Shown here: piece after piece, positions 15,359 to 23,006 of the stretch
Numbering within the stretch: position 1 is the first letter of the stretch
Layout of the letters: every line of letters begins with the position of its first letter
Assembly: GCA_020634515.1 (NCBI GenBank)
Contig: JACKBL010000002.1
Location: 930,001-994,000 of the forward strand
Source of the DNA: Ardenticatenales bacterium
GTDB lineage: Bacteria > Chloroflexota > Anaerolineae > Promineifilales > Promineifilaceae
Length of the DNA stretch: 64,000 bases
Reading direction: 5' to 3'
The notes under the pieces: generated by a model
What the model was told of the DNA's origin: nothing
The model's input: the letters and a program-made list of their open reading frames with translations, nothing else
Database searches by the model: none
Made by a program: the position numbers and the translations under genes

Positions 15359-16660
15359 TTAATTGCTCCTGGCCACGAAGGGCAGGAAGACGGGGGCGTT
15401 TACGTCGGCGGGTGGGAGGGCGCGCATATGAAATATCTGGCGGCTGCCGGTGCTATTGGTTTCGTAGACCAGATGCAGATGGTCCTCGGAAGCGGCCAGG
15501 ACGGGATAGAGGGAGCGGGCGCTGGCGAGGGTGACTTCATCACGCAGCGCGCCCCACCCATCGCAACTGTTGACGCCCCAGATGAGTTCGTTTTCATTGA
15601 GCGGCGGCGGCGCGGAGGGCTGGGTTCCGTGGAAGTAGACGAAGGTGCAGGGGCCAATTTGTAGCATACTGGAGATAAGAATCGTGGGGTCGGTGGTGTT
15701 GACGCCGACGACCTGACCGGAAATGATGCCGGCATTGTCCCAGTTGTTTGCGTCCAGGCATTGCCCCGTGCATTCCGTCAGGTAAATCCACTGCTGGTTG
15801 TCCGAGTTGCGCCGCGTGAACGTGACCATGACGGAATTGCCGTTGACCAGCACTTGCGGTCGTCGTGCTTTCGTCAGGCTGCCAGAGATCAGAATCGGAT
15901 TGCTCCAGGAGACGGTGCTGCCGGCAGGCGTGCCTTCGGCATAGTAGACGCGGAACTCATCCAGGAGGTTGTCTTCCCAGACCATATGCAGCTTGCCCGT
16001 GGGGCCAATCGAAAGACTAGGGTAGCTGGCATTGTAGGGAGATGGGGGGATGGTGTTCGCCGTCCAACTGCTGCCGCCGTTGGTCGAACGTTTATGGTAT
16101 ATCCTGGGCGTGCTGGCACTTCCTTCCGCCCAGACTGCGTCGAGTGTGTTGCTGCCACTGGAGACAAGCTGGGGATGGAGCGCGCCGGGTGAGTCCTCCG
16201 GTTCGGAGAGATAGGTTGGCTCGCCGGGCCAGTTAGATTTCTTCGAGTATGCCAGGGCGAGGTTTTCCACCCACACGGCGTGGGCGGCGTTGTTGGCGTC
16301 GTAGGTGAGGGTGACGTAGAGGGAGGTGGTGCCGCCGCTCTGGTAGATGGGTGCAGGGGGGGACCATGTCTGCCCATCGTCGTTGGAGAGGCTATAGTAG
16401 GGGTCGGGTTGTTTGTCGCCGATGGCGGTGTTGTAGCGATTGAAGACCGTCATGAGCTGGCCGTTGGGGGCGACGCGGATGACGGCGCGGTCGGCGCCGA
16501 GGTTGGCGTTGAGGGAGACGAGATTGCCTGGCGGGGCGGTTTCCCAGGTGGGGGCATTGTTGGCGGTGGTGGGGGTGGCTTGTGCCGGCATTTCTCCTCC
16601 CAACCACAGCACTCCCGCCAGCAACAATAGCAAACCGGCGCGCACCGTCCATCGTGACAT
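15359..16660 (-). CDS. secreted BNR/Asp-box beta-propeller (sialidase-like) protein
   Basis: 433 aa from ATG 16660, which overlaps the upstream stop by 1 nt (TGATG) and has aggag about 10 nt ahead. A signal peptide (MSRWTVRAG, then LLLLLAGVLWLGG) ends near an AQA site. The mature part shows Asp-box repeats (SNDDGQTW, STNGGSSW) and repeated propeller strands (AHAVWVENLALAYS, LDAVWAEGS, LHMVWEDN, LHLVYETN), as in six-bladed sialidase-like propellers. The catalytic arginine triad and Tyr/Glu pair of true sialidases were not identifiable, so it may only bind. The C-terminus VFLPFVARSN resembles a tail common to secreted Chloroflexota proteins. Confidence 0.75.
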   Translation of the reverse strand: MSRWTVRAGLLLLLAGVLWLGGEMPAQATPTTANNAPTWETAPPGNLVSLNANLGADRAVIRVAPNGQLMTVFNRYNTAIGDKQPDPYYSLSNDDGQTWSPPAPIYQSGGTTSLYVTLTYDANNAAHAVWVENLALAYSKKSNWPGEPTYLSEPEDSPGALHPQLVSSGSNTLDAVWAEGSASTPRIYHKRSTNGGSSWTANTIPPSPYNASYPSLSIGPTGKLHMVWEDNLLDEFRVYYAEGTPAGSTVSWSNPILISGSLTKARRPQVLVNGNSVMVTFTRRNSDNQQWIYLTECTGQCLDANNWDNAGIISGQVVGVNTTDPTILISSMLQIGPCTFVYFHGTQPSAPPPLNENELIWGVNSCDGWGALRDEVTLASARSLYPVLAASEDHLHLVYETNSTGSRQIFHMRALPPADVNAPVFLPFVARSN

Positions 16661-18702
16661 CACGGGCATACTCCTAACTGCTGATCTCGCATCCAAATAT
16701 CCGCCAACGGCGTGGACGGCGGCACGACGATACTCGTACGCAATCCCTGGAACCAGATATTGTCAATTTGTTGGCATGCCACCAGCGTATACGTGCCATC
16801 GGCCAGATTCAGGAACTCATAAATACCATCTTCATCCGTCAGCGTCGTGCCCATGACCAGCCCCGTGGAGGCGTTAATCAACTTCACCACCGCGCGATAC
16901 TGCACAAACCAGTCGCTCAACCGCGCCTTGACCACGCCGCTGATCGAATTCGTGCCGATAATGGGGGCTGGCGTCGGCGTGGGCGAGGGACCGGGGACCA
17001 CGTTCGTGATCACCGTGGGACCGACGATATTGTTAAACTCATCTCCTTCGCTGATTTCCTCCAGCGAGTCCACCATGCTATAAACATAATGCTCGGACAG
17101 GTTGCCGGAGAAACCGTCATAGGTGCGCAGATAGAGCGTGCGTCCCTGGCCGCCCGGCAGGGCGCTAATGCCCATGTAGCCCACGCTGTATGTCAGCGGA
17201 ATGGTGTTGCTGAACACCAGCGGCGGGTCAAAATAGAGGTCTACAAAGAACTGATCGTTAATGTCAATGTTGCCGGTATTGCTGATGGAAACGCTGAAAT
17301 CCAGCGGGCGGTATTCGACGATAGGTGGCGTGCTGATTAACACGGGTGGCCCCACGAACACCAGGTCGGCCGGCGCGGGTGTGCTGGTGGGGGTGGCCGT
17401 GGCCGGCGTGGGGGTTATGTTCGGGCAGGGAACCAGGTAATCGACGACATCTTGCGGCCCGTTCAACGTGATGGCCTTGACCTGATGCAGACCGTTGCTT
17501 ACGTTGGGGAACGACCACGTCTGTGGTGGCAGCGAGCCGCCATGCCCGGCGGGGATGATGGTTTGCAGGTCGTTATCAAAGAACAGGTTCACATCTAGCG
17601 AATTGGGCCAGCCAAAGCCAAATACTGTGAACTGCACCGCCGGTCCCGTGCCGCAATCAGAGGAAAGGGCAATGTATGGATTGACGGGCGTGGGCGAAGG
17701 GGTGGCCGTGGGCGTGAGGGTGGGGGTGGGGGAGGTGGTGGGGATGGTCGTCGGCGTGGGGGTTGGGGTGGAGGTGGCCCCGATGACGATGGCCGTGTCC
17801 TCCGTGCCGTTGGAGGATTGCACCAGGATGACGTGTCCCAGGATCAGCGTTTGCGAGAGGTTGTTGGGGAAGAAGTCCGTGAAGCCGTGGCAGGCGTGAC
17901 CCGCCAGTTCCACCAATACGTCGGAGCCGAGGGTGTCGCCGGTGTTCAGATCGATGACGGTGACGACCTCGTCAATTTCGCCGGTGACGTTGGCGAAGTC
18001 CGTGCCGGCAATTAAATCGCCCTCAAATCGCGTGGCGCAAACCTGGGCCGGCGGGGGCGTATTCGTCGCCGTGCCGGTCGGCGTGGGACCCGGTGTATCC
18101 GTGGCCGTGGCCGTCGGACTGGGGCTGGGTGTTGGCGTAGGGCCGGATGTGGGAATGATGGGCACGGGCGGAGGCAACCCTTGGCCCTGGTCGGAATTAC
18201 CCAGCGAACCAAACGGCTCATTATTGATAACCGACTGCCCTTTTACGGGAATCGAATCGATGATGCCGCTGAGGACGGGCGCGATCAACGGCACGCGATA
18301 GGTAACGCGCACCACGAGGGGGAGACCGGGACCGCCGGCATTATCCGGGTAGAACTGCGTGGTGTCCGTCAGCGGCACGCCCAGCACCTCAATGTTGTAG
18401 TAATACTCATCTTCGTAGAGCGCTCCGGCGTCTTCGTTCAGGCGCAGCCCGGCCAGGTTGTTATGCGTGACGGCTTTGATGGAGGCCACGCGCGGGTTAT
18501 GCTCAAACTGGAAGGCGGGGTCGAATTGACCGGTGCTGCCGTAGCGCGCGCCATCACGTGCCGCATTTTGTACCGTGTTCCATGCCCACAAAATGCGTCC
18601 GCTTTCAATAATCACAAAAGCCAACATGAGGAGCACGATGATTACGAGCGAAAACTCCACCAGCGTTTGACCGCGTTCTGTTTTTCTGTGGTTGCTCATC
18701 AT
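16660..18702 (-). CDS. TadE-like protein with P/T-rich linkers, CARDB and SdrD_B-like domains
   Basis: 680 aa from ATG 18702; first gene of the Tad-like operon. The TadE N-terminus is TERGQTLVEFSL, a hydrophobic helix, then TVQNAARDGARYGS (to about residue 55). Two low-complexity TPTPSPSP-type linkers (about 190-225 and 310-345) separate beta-rich domains, including a CARDB-like domain (about 445-560, LVFVGPPVLIS then DFSVSISNTGNI). The C-terminal SdrD_B/carboxypeptidase-regulatory-like domain has GVVKARLSDW, TLTDEDGIYEFLNLADGTYTL and ends ...QLGVCP. Such linkers carry domains away from the cell surface. The protein is extracellular except its anchor. Confidence 0.8.
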   Translation of the reverse strand: MMSNHRKTERGQTLVEFSLVIIVLLMLAFVIIESGRILWAWNTVQNAARDGARYGSTGQFDPAFQFEHNPRVASIKAVTHNNLAGLRLNEDAGALYEDEYYYNIEVLGVPLTDTTQFYPDNAGGPGLPLVVRVTYRVPLIAPVLSGIIDSIPVKGQSVINNEPFGSLGNSDQGQGLPPPVPIIPTSGPTPTPSPSPTATATDTPGPTPTGTATNTPPPAQVCATRFEGDLIAGTDFANVTGEIDEVVTVIDLNTGDTLGSDVLVELAGHACHGFTDFFPNNLSQTLILGHVILVQSSNGTEDTAIVIGATSTPTPTPTTIPTTSPTPTLTPTATPSPTPVNPYIALSSDCGTGPAVQFTVFGFGWPNSLDVNLFFDNDLQTIIPAGHGGSLPPQTWSFPNVSNGLHQVKAITLNGPQDVVDYLVPCPNITPTPATATPTSTPAPADLVFVGPPVLISTPPIVEYRPLDFSVSISNTGNIDINDQFFVDLYFDPPLVFSNTIPLTYSVGYMGISALPGGQGRTLYLRTYDGFSGNLSEHYVYSMVDSLEEISEGDEFNNIVGPTVITNVVPGPSPTPTPAPIIGTNSISGVVKARLSDWFVQYRAVVKLINASTGLVMGTTLTDEDGIYEFLNLADGTYTLVACQQIDNIWFQGLRTSIVVPPSTPLADIWMRDQQLGVCP

Positions 18703-18954
18703 CAATAGACCTGATTTGCGGATGAATACGAATAATGCCTGGATTCCCTTGCGGGTGCGACGGTCCGCGTGCCGTGGTCAGGCGCAAGAAACCGCTGATC
18801 TGGCGGAAAAGTGGCGAAATCAGGGGCAAGATGCCGGCATTGGCGGCGTCCGATGAATGTCAAAAAATACAGTATCTGTTCACTACCATCGTCCCGAAAA
18901 CTGTTTTGACGCTAACTGAGTAACTTCTCGATATTTCGGGGAAACCGCGGCCTG

Positions 18955-18991
18955 CGCTTGTCGAAGGCCGTTGGTTTCGACAGGCTCAACC
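18955..18991. repeat. REP-like inverted repeat family E, copy 2
   Basis: Imperfect palindrome with arms cttgtcgaagg and ttcgacaggctca; same core as at 11272-11325. Confidence 0.65.
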
Positions 18992-19051
18992 AACTTCGCC
19001 CCACTTCATTGAGAAGATACCTAATTGACTTGAAAAGCAAGACACGCCTGG

Positions 19052-19106
19052 CTTGAAATCGAGCTTTCGGGAAGGTTGGGTGGTCCATGCACCCCTGAGG
19101 CTTAAT
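19052..19106. repeat. dispersed repeat family A2, copy 1
   Basis: The string gcttgaaatcgagctt followed by tcgggaagg and, further on, tggtccatgcacccc recurs at 44539-44586. The inner part recurs inverted at 26884-26912. It is related to the cttcccggaag palindrome of family A. Confidence 0.7.
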
Positions 19107-19373
19107 TAAGTACAGCCGGTGACGATGTGCCTCGCTATTGTACTGACAATTAGTAAGCAGGATACCTTGCTGGGAGCGGCAATCGTAGGTAAATGGTCCT
19201 TGCGCCTAAACGGCACGGTATTCACCGCTCAGTATAGGCGTGGGCTTACACTGTGAGTGTGCTTTGCGTTACAATCAGTTGCCCGGTAGGACCATGAGCC
19301 TATTCCCTGTGGTATGACGGCAAAGGTGCTACAATGGAAATGAATGCCACATTCAGCGAGATAATGAGGTTGG

Positions 19374-20501
19374 ATGACAACACCGATGTTTTTCGCCGCC
19401 CAGCACGAAGGGCATGACCCCACACCACTGCGGCAGCCGGGCACGCATAGCGAGAGCTACTACTGTGAGGTTCCGCGGCGCGCTCGCCTGTTGCGGGATG
19501 CGCTGCTGGCCGCGCGCCTGGTGACGGAGTGCGTGCCCGCGGATGGCGGTCTGGAACCGCTGCTGCGCGTGCATGATGCCCGGATGCTCGCTCTCCTGCA
19601 AGCGGCCTACGAACGATTTGCCGTGGAAGCCGGCGCGCCGCGCGTGGTCATTCCCGACACGTACAGCGTGGGTGAGCGCCCACGCCATTGGCCGCGCACG
19701 ATTTACGGCCAGCTTGGTTGGTACTGTTTTGATACGTCGGCTCCGATTTTTGCCGGCACATGGCCGGCCATTTACTGGAGTGCCCAAACGGCCCTGGCTG
19801 CCGCCGCCAGTGTACGCGATGGGCAGCCGGTGGCTTATGCGCTATGTCGCCCCCCCGGTCATCATGCTCACGCGGATCGTTTTGGCGGATTTTGTTACGT
19901 GAATAATGCCGGCGTCGCCGCCGACTGGTTGGCGCGTCAGGGCCAGCGAGTCGCCATCGTGGACGTAGACTACCACCACGGCAACGGCACACAAGCCATT
20001 TTCTATGACCGCGCCGACGTGCTGTTTTGCTCCCTGCACGCCGATCCCTACGACGAGTACCCCTACTACTGGGGGCACGCCGACGAAACCGGCGTGGGAG
20101 CCGGACGCGGCAGCAACCTCAACCTGCCCCTCCCGCTGGGGTGCGACGAACGCGCCTACCTCCCGGCCCTGCGCCTCGCCCTGGACAGGGTGGCCCAATT
20201 CCAACCCGACACCCTGCTTATTTCCCTCGGCCTGGACACCGCCATCGGCGATCCCACCGGTACCTTTCGCCTGGAAGCCGACTCGTTCCGGCAAATAGGC
20301 GCGGCCTTTGCCGACCTGCGCCTGCCCACGGTCGTCATCCAGGAGGGGGGGTATCGCCTGGACACCCTCGGCGCGCACGCCGTAGCCTTTTTCCACGGCC
20401 TGCTACACCCCGAACCATCAACTATCAACCACCAACCACCAGCTATCCACCATCCACTGCCCACGAATTCCGAAGGACTTGCCCATGAGTACCGACAATA
20501 G
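19374..20501 (+). CDS. histone-deacetylase-family (acetylpolyamine amidohydrolase-like) enzyme
   Basis: 375 aa zinc hydrolase of the HDAC superfamily, removing acetyl groups from small amines or proteins. Key sites present: the HH pair H163-H164 in PPGHHAH, zinc ligands D199 and H201 in DVDYHHGNGTQ, the third ligand D288 in SLGLDTAIGDP, and the catalytic-type tyrosine Y327 in EGGY. Substrate is uncertain; bacterial relatives act on acetylpolyamines or acetoin-linked targets. The last 35 residues (from about 342, TINHQPPAIHHPLP) are encoded by a simple cat/cac-rich filler and overlap the next start, so the tail is probably not functional. Start at ATG 19374. Confidence 0.88.
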   Translation: MTTPMFFAAQHEGHDPTPLRQPGTHSESYYCEVPRRARLLRDALLAARLVTECVPADGGLEPLLRVHDARMLALLQAAYERFAVEAGAPRVVIPDTYSVGERPRHWPRTIYGQLGWYCFDTSAPIFAGTWPAIYWSAQTALAAAASVRDGQPVAYALCRPPGHHAHADRFGGFCYVNNAGVAADWLARQGQRVAIVDVDYHHGNGTQAIFYDRADVLFCSLHADPYDEYPYYWGHADETGVGAGRGSNLNLPLPLGCDERAYLPALRLALDRVAQFQPDTLLISLGLDTAIGDPTGTFRLEADSFRQIGAAFADLRLPTVVIQEGGYRLDTLGAHAVAFFHGLLHPEPSTINHQPPAIHHPLPTNSEGLAHEYRQ

Positions 20502-20946
20502 ACCGCGACAGGCCCCTGTGATTGACCTTGCTCTGGCCCGTCGGCTCAAAGAAGCCGGGCTGGTCTGGACGCCTTCCTGGCACGATTTCTTCGCCATCCC
20601 GGATAGCGGCCTGGATGACCGCGTCTTCGTCCTTAGCGACATGACGATTGACGTGCAGATTCAACAGGGATGGCCCGCCCTCACCTTCAACGGCGCGGTG
20701 GAGTGGTCGCTGGACTATGTGCTACAGGCGGACGCGCTCTGGCTGCCCACGGAGTCCCAACTGCGCCACCTGCTGCAAGTGCGCCTGGCGGACGCGCCGC
20801 AGCCCGCCGTCACCCTTCTTTGCCACCCCGACCGGTTTGAATGCCGTCTGGCGCTGTTGGCTGGCGGGCGCGCTTTCACGGCGCTGGAAGCTGTTGACGC
20901 TTATGGTCTGGCGCTTCTTTTCTTGCTGGAAGGAGGCGGTGCGTGA
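20485..20946 (+). CDS. conserved hypothetical protein
   Basis: 153 aa from ATG 20485, with aagga 8-9 nt upstream; the start lies inside the 3' end of the deacetylase-like gene, indicating coupling. No membrane segment, no motif I can assign. The features are a regular alpha/beta pattern with conserved-looking blocks (LARRLKEAGLVW, HDFFAIPD, DDRVFVLSDM, TFNGAVEWSLDY) and an aliphatic C-terminus. Cytosolic. Its stop overlaps the next start by 4 nt (GTGA). Confidence 0.6.
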   Translation: MSTDNRPRQAPVIDLALARRLKEAGLVWTPSWHDFFAIPDSGLDDRVFVLSDMTIDVQIQQGWPALTFNGAVEWSLDYVLQADALWLPTESQLRHLLQVRLADAPQPAVTLLCHPDRFECRLALLAGGRAFTALEAVDAYGLALLFLLEGGGA

Positions 20947-21512
20947 ATCAATCCGGGCCATTGGCCGTGACGGCGCGACAGGTACGCTGGTTTCGCTTTC
21001 GTCGCTCCGGGCTGGCGCGCCCGCTGCCATCCGCGGAGGCGGTGGTGGCGGGATTGGTGGGGGTGCAGGCGCAGATATTGCCGGCATCCGCCCTCGCCCT
21101 CTGGCACCGCACCCCCCAACTCGATCATGCCGCGTTTGACCAAATGCTGCACAAAACCCGCACCCTGGTCAAACTGTGGAGCTTCCGTAGCACCCTGCAC
21201 CTGCATTGCAGTGATGAATGGCCCCTCATTTATGCTGCCACCTGGCAAAAAGGCATGACCTACTATGAGCGGCGCATGATCAAAAATGGGGGCAACGTCG
21301 CCGAATTTCACGAAGGCATCCGCCGCGTGACGGACTTGCTGCGCCAGCGCCAAACCATGACGCGCACCGACTTGCGCGCCGCCGACATTGGTCTCAGCGA
21401 TACCATGCTCTCTTCCTGGGGCGGCATCTTCAGCGAGCTGGTACACCGTGGTTTAGCCTGTCATGCCGGCCAAAACGGGGGCGAGGCCGTATTCGCCTGG
21501 CGCGAACATTGA
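20943..21512 (+). CDS. AlkZ/YcaQ-like (HTH_42) DNA glycosylase domain protein, C-terminally truncated
   Basis: 189 aa where the family normally has about 350-400. The N-terminal half is well kept: QAQ at 53-55, matching the catalytic Q-x-Q motif of AlkZ-type interstrand-crosslink glycosylases, then RTLVKLWSFRSTLHL and a winged-helix stretch (TRTDLRAADIGL ... GIFSELVHRGL). It ends at REH followed by two stops, precisely in the middle of the family. The missing half suggests a broken gene; whether the product still works is doubtful. GTG start overlaps the upstream stop (GTGA). A degraded ATPase/DUF3226 cassette follows immediately, so an insertion or deletion event probably caused the loss. 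Confidence 0.65.
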   Translation: MNQSGPLAVTARQVRWFRFRRSGLARPLPSAEAVVAGLVGVQAQILPASALALWHRTPQLDHAAFDQMLHKTRTLVKLWSFRSTLHLHCSDEWPLIYAATWQKGMTYYERRMIKNGGNVAEFHEGIRRVTDLLRQRQTMTRTDLRAADIGLSDTMLSSWGGIFSELVHRGLACHAGQNGGEAVFAWREH

Positions 21513-21535
21513 TAGCGTGTCACTTTAGATTCTGA

Positions 21536-21565
21536 TTGTGTATTCACCATGCTGTTATGTATAAT
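21536..21565 (+). promoter_or_regulatory. sigma70-type promoter before the ATPase remnant
   Basis: TTGTGT (21536-21541), an 18-bp spacer and a perfect TATAAT (21560-21565), about 26 nt before ATG 21592, with aaaggag as ribosome site. Confidence 0.55.
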
Positions 21566-21591
21566 GGCTTCCTGTAGAAAGGAGCGCAATA

Positions 21592-21903
21592 ATGCTTGAG
21601 AATGTACACATCACGAATTTTCGGCTGTTCAAGGATTTCTCGATTGGCGATTTGGCGCGTGTGAACCTGATCGTTGGCAAGAACAATGCCGGCAAAAGCA
21701 GTTTGCTCGAAGCCGTTTTCTTGCTGGTCAGTCAGGACTCGTTTGATGTGCTTTTTCAAATACTGGAAATGCGTGGCGAAATTTCGTTTGTGGGAAGCTC
21801 GCGCCGTCGTGCCTATGAGGTCGCGCACATCTTTTCTGGACATGCGCTCCAGGATGGGGCCTCAATTCGCCTGGTGAACTGGAAGATTTTGTGCGCTTTT
21901 TAG
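21592..21903 (+). pseudogene. N-terminal remnant of an AAA/ABC-type ATPase (OLD-like)
   Basis: The first about 90 residues are a normal start of an AAA_15/AAA_21 ATPase: ENVHITNFRLFKDF, then the Walker A GKNNAGKSSLLEAVFLL (33-49). The typical protein has 350-450 aa with signature, Walker B and H-loop, all missing here. At about 21876 the reading moves into the end of a different gene family (DUF3226) in another frame and stops at 21903. Promoter and ribosome site are intact, so a short peptide may still be made. Confidence 0.75.
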
Positions 21904-22145
21904 TGCCGCAAATGGACCCGCTTGCACCTTTTGCTAATAACGTTCTGGATGAACTCGAAGCTAGAGAGCTAAATCTGTATGCAAAACAGCGTAGCAAAGC
22001 ATTTATCCATACGTGGCTTGCCTGGCAGAAAACACCAGGCCTCCCCATGGGAAGGGCGATCACGGCCAAAGCACTCTCAGACGATTCTCCGTTAGTCCTC
22101 GATTTTGTCGCCTGGCTAAACCACCTTTTGGTTTCGCCCTCCTGA
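21879..22145 (+). pseudogene. C-terminal remnant of a DUF3226 (TOPRIM-like) protein
   Basis: In the frame shifted from the ATPase remnant, the translation LEDFVRFLVPQ ... RSKAFIHTWLAWQ ... AITAKALSDDSPLVLDFVAWL matches the conserved end of DUF3226 proteins, which usually follow such ATPases as the second gene of a pair. It lacks the N-terminal about 150 residues and a start. The ATPase front joined directly to the DUF3226 end implies one deletion that removed the 3' part of the ATPase gene and the 5' part of its partner. Family assignment is from memory of the consensus. Confidence 0.6.
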
Positions 22146-22189
22146 AGCTCTCTTGTTTCCGGTATTCACTCTTCGTCGATTTGCACACT

Positions 22190-22849
22190 ATGGTATGTCC
22201 CTGTTGTCAAAAGAAAGAAGTCAATAATCTAAACGGTATGTTCAATGAGGAGCGGGCACAGCGAGTGGCCCGTGACTACTTGCGGAATGGCCTGGACCCG
22301 CGTGCCGGCAAATTGGCGGCACTGGTTGCCACGCACGGACACGAATCGGAGAGCCTGTTGGACGTCGGTTGCGGCACGGGCGGACTGCACCAGGAACTGC
22401 TGCGGCGCAATGTGGTGCGGCAGGCCGTGGCCGTTGATGCGTCGGCGGCTTCCCTGGCGGCGGCGCGTGCTAATGCGGAAACGCTGCGCCTGACGGAATC
22501 CGTCAACTATTTCCAGCGAGATTTCGCGCAGGAGCCAGAGGCGTTTGCGGCCGCGGATGTAGTCGTTATGGACCGGGTGATTTGTTGCTACCCCTATCTG
22601 CAAACGCTGCTGGGCGCGGCGGCGAGGCGGGCGCGCCATCTTATGGTCATCAGCTTCCCCTATGATGATTGGTGGGTGCGCTGGCCTTTTCGCGCCCTGG
22701 ACGCGGCCCTCACCTTGATTGGCAGCGGTTATCACCCGTTCCTCCATCCGCTGCCGCAGGTGTTGGCCGTGGCGGAGGAGGCCGGCTTGCGCCCGATTCA
22801 CCAGGACCACTACCGCATCTGGCGCATTATCGCCTTTGCCCGCGACTAG
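22190..22849 (+). CDS. class I SAM-dependent methyltransferase with N-terminal cysteines
   Basis: 219 aa from ATG 22190; the longer open frame starts inside the remnant upstream. The N-terminus MVCPCCQKK followed by MFNEERAQRVARDYLRNG matches a small methyltransferase group with a cysteine pair before the catalytic domain. SAM motif I is LLDVGCGTGG (57-66), the acidic residue is in AVDASAASL, and motif IV is AAADVVVMDRV. The end (VAEEAGLRPIHQDHYRIWRIIAFAR) is typical for this group. Substrate unknown. Confidence 0.8.
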   Translation: MVCPCCQKKEVNNLNGMFNEERAQRVARDYLRNGLDPRAGKLAALVATHGHESESLLDVGCGTGGLHQELLRRNVVRQAVAVDASAASLAAARANAETLRLTESVNYFQRDFAQEPEAFAAADVVVMDRVICCYPYLQTLLGAAARRARHLMVISFPYDDWWVRWPFRALDAALTLIGSGYHPFLHPLPQVLAVAEEAGLRPIHQDHYRIWRIIAFARD

Positions 22850-22965
22850 CAAGCCATCGGAGATGCCGGCCGCTGTTTTTGGGGGGCGCGGAAAAACGCG
22901 GATTCCGGCTCTTTTGGCCGTGGAAACCCGCGTTCTATCCTTATTCCAACAAGCTGGTAGATGAC

Positions 22966-23001
22966 GAGGTGCGACGCATATCCAGGTGTGCGTCGCACCT
23001 C
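22966..23001. terminator. hairpin between convergent genes
   Basis: Perfect 13-bp arms 22966-22978 and 22989-23001 (gaggtgcgacgca and complement), loop 10 nt. It lies between the methyltransferase stop (22849) and the convergent gene's stop (23007), placing it to terminate both. There is no U-tract on either side. Confidence 0.6.
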
Positions 23002-23006
23002 TTGGC

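Larger units (their letters stand above)
18703..19373. other. gene-free region with repeats between divergent genes
   Basis: 671 bp with no supportable gene. It holds a family-E REP-like repeat (18955-18991), a family-A2 repeat (19052-19106), and an isolated TGCCGGCA at 18832. TACAAT boxes at 19270-19275 and 19330-19335 could be -10 elements for the gene at 19374, but neither has a convincing -35, so no promoter is called. Confidence 0.5.

Noticed and set aside
17680..17780. ggcgtggg/gtgggggt tandem-like runs as a DNA repeat element
   Set aside because: They are the codons of the T/P/S-rich linkers of the TadE-like protein on the other strand.
19246..19275. TTACAC with TACAAT as a promoter for the deacetylase-like gene
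   Set aside because: The -35 matches only two of six positions and the next TACAAT copy (19330) is equally plausible; neither is reliable.
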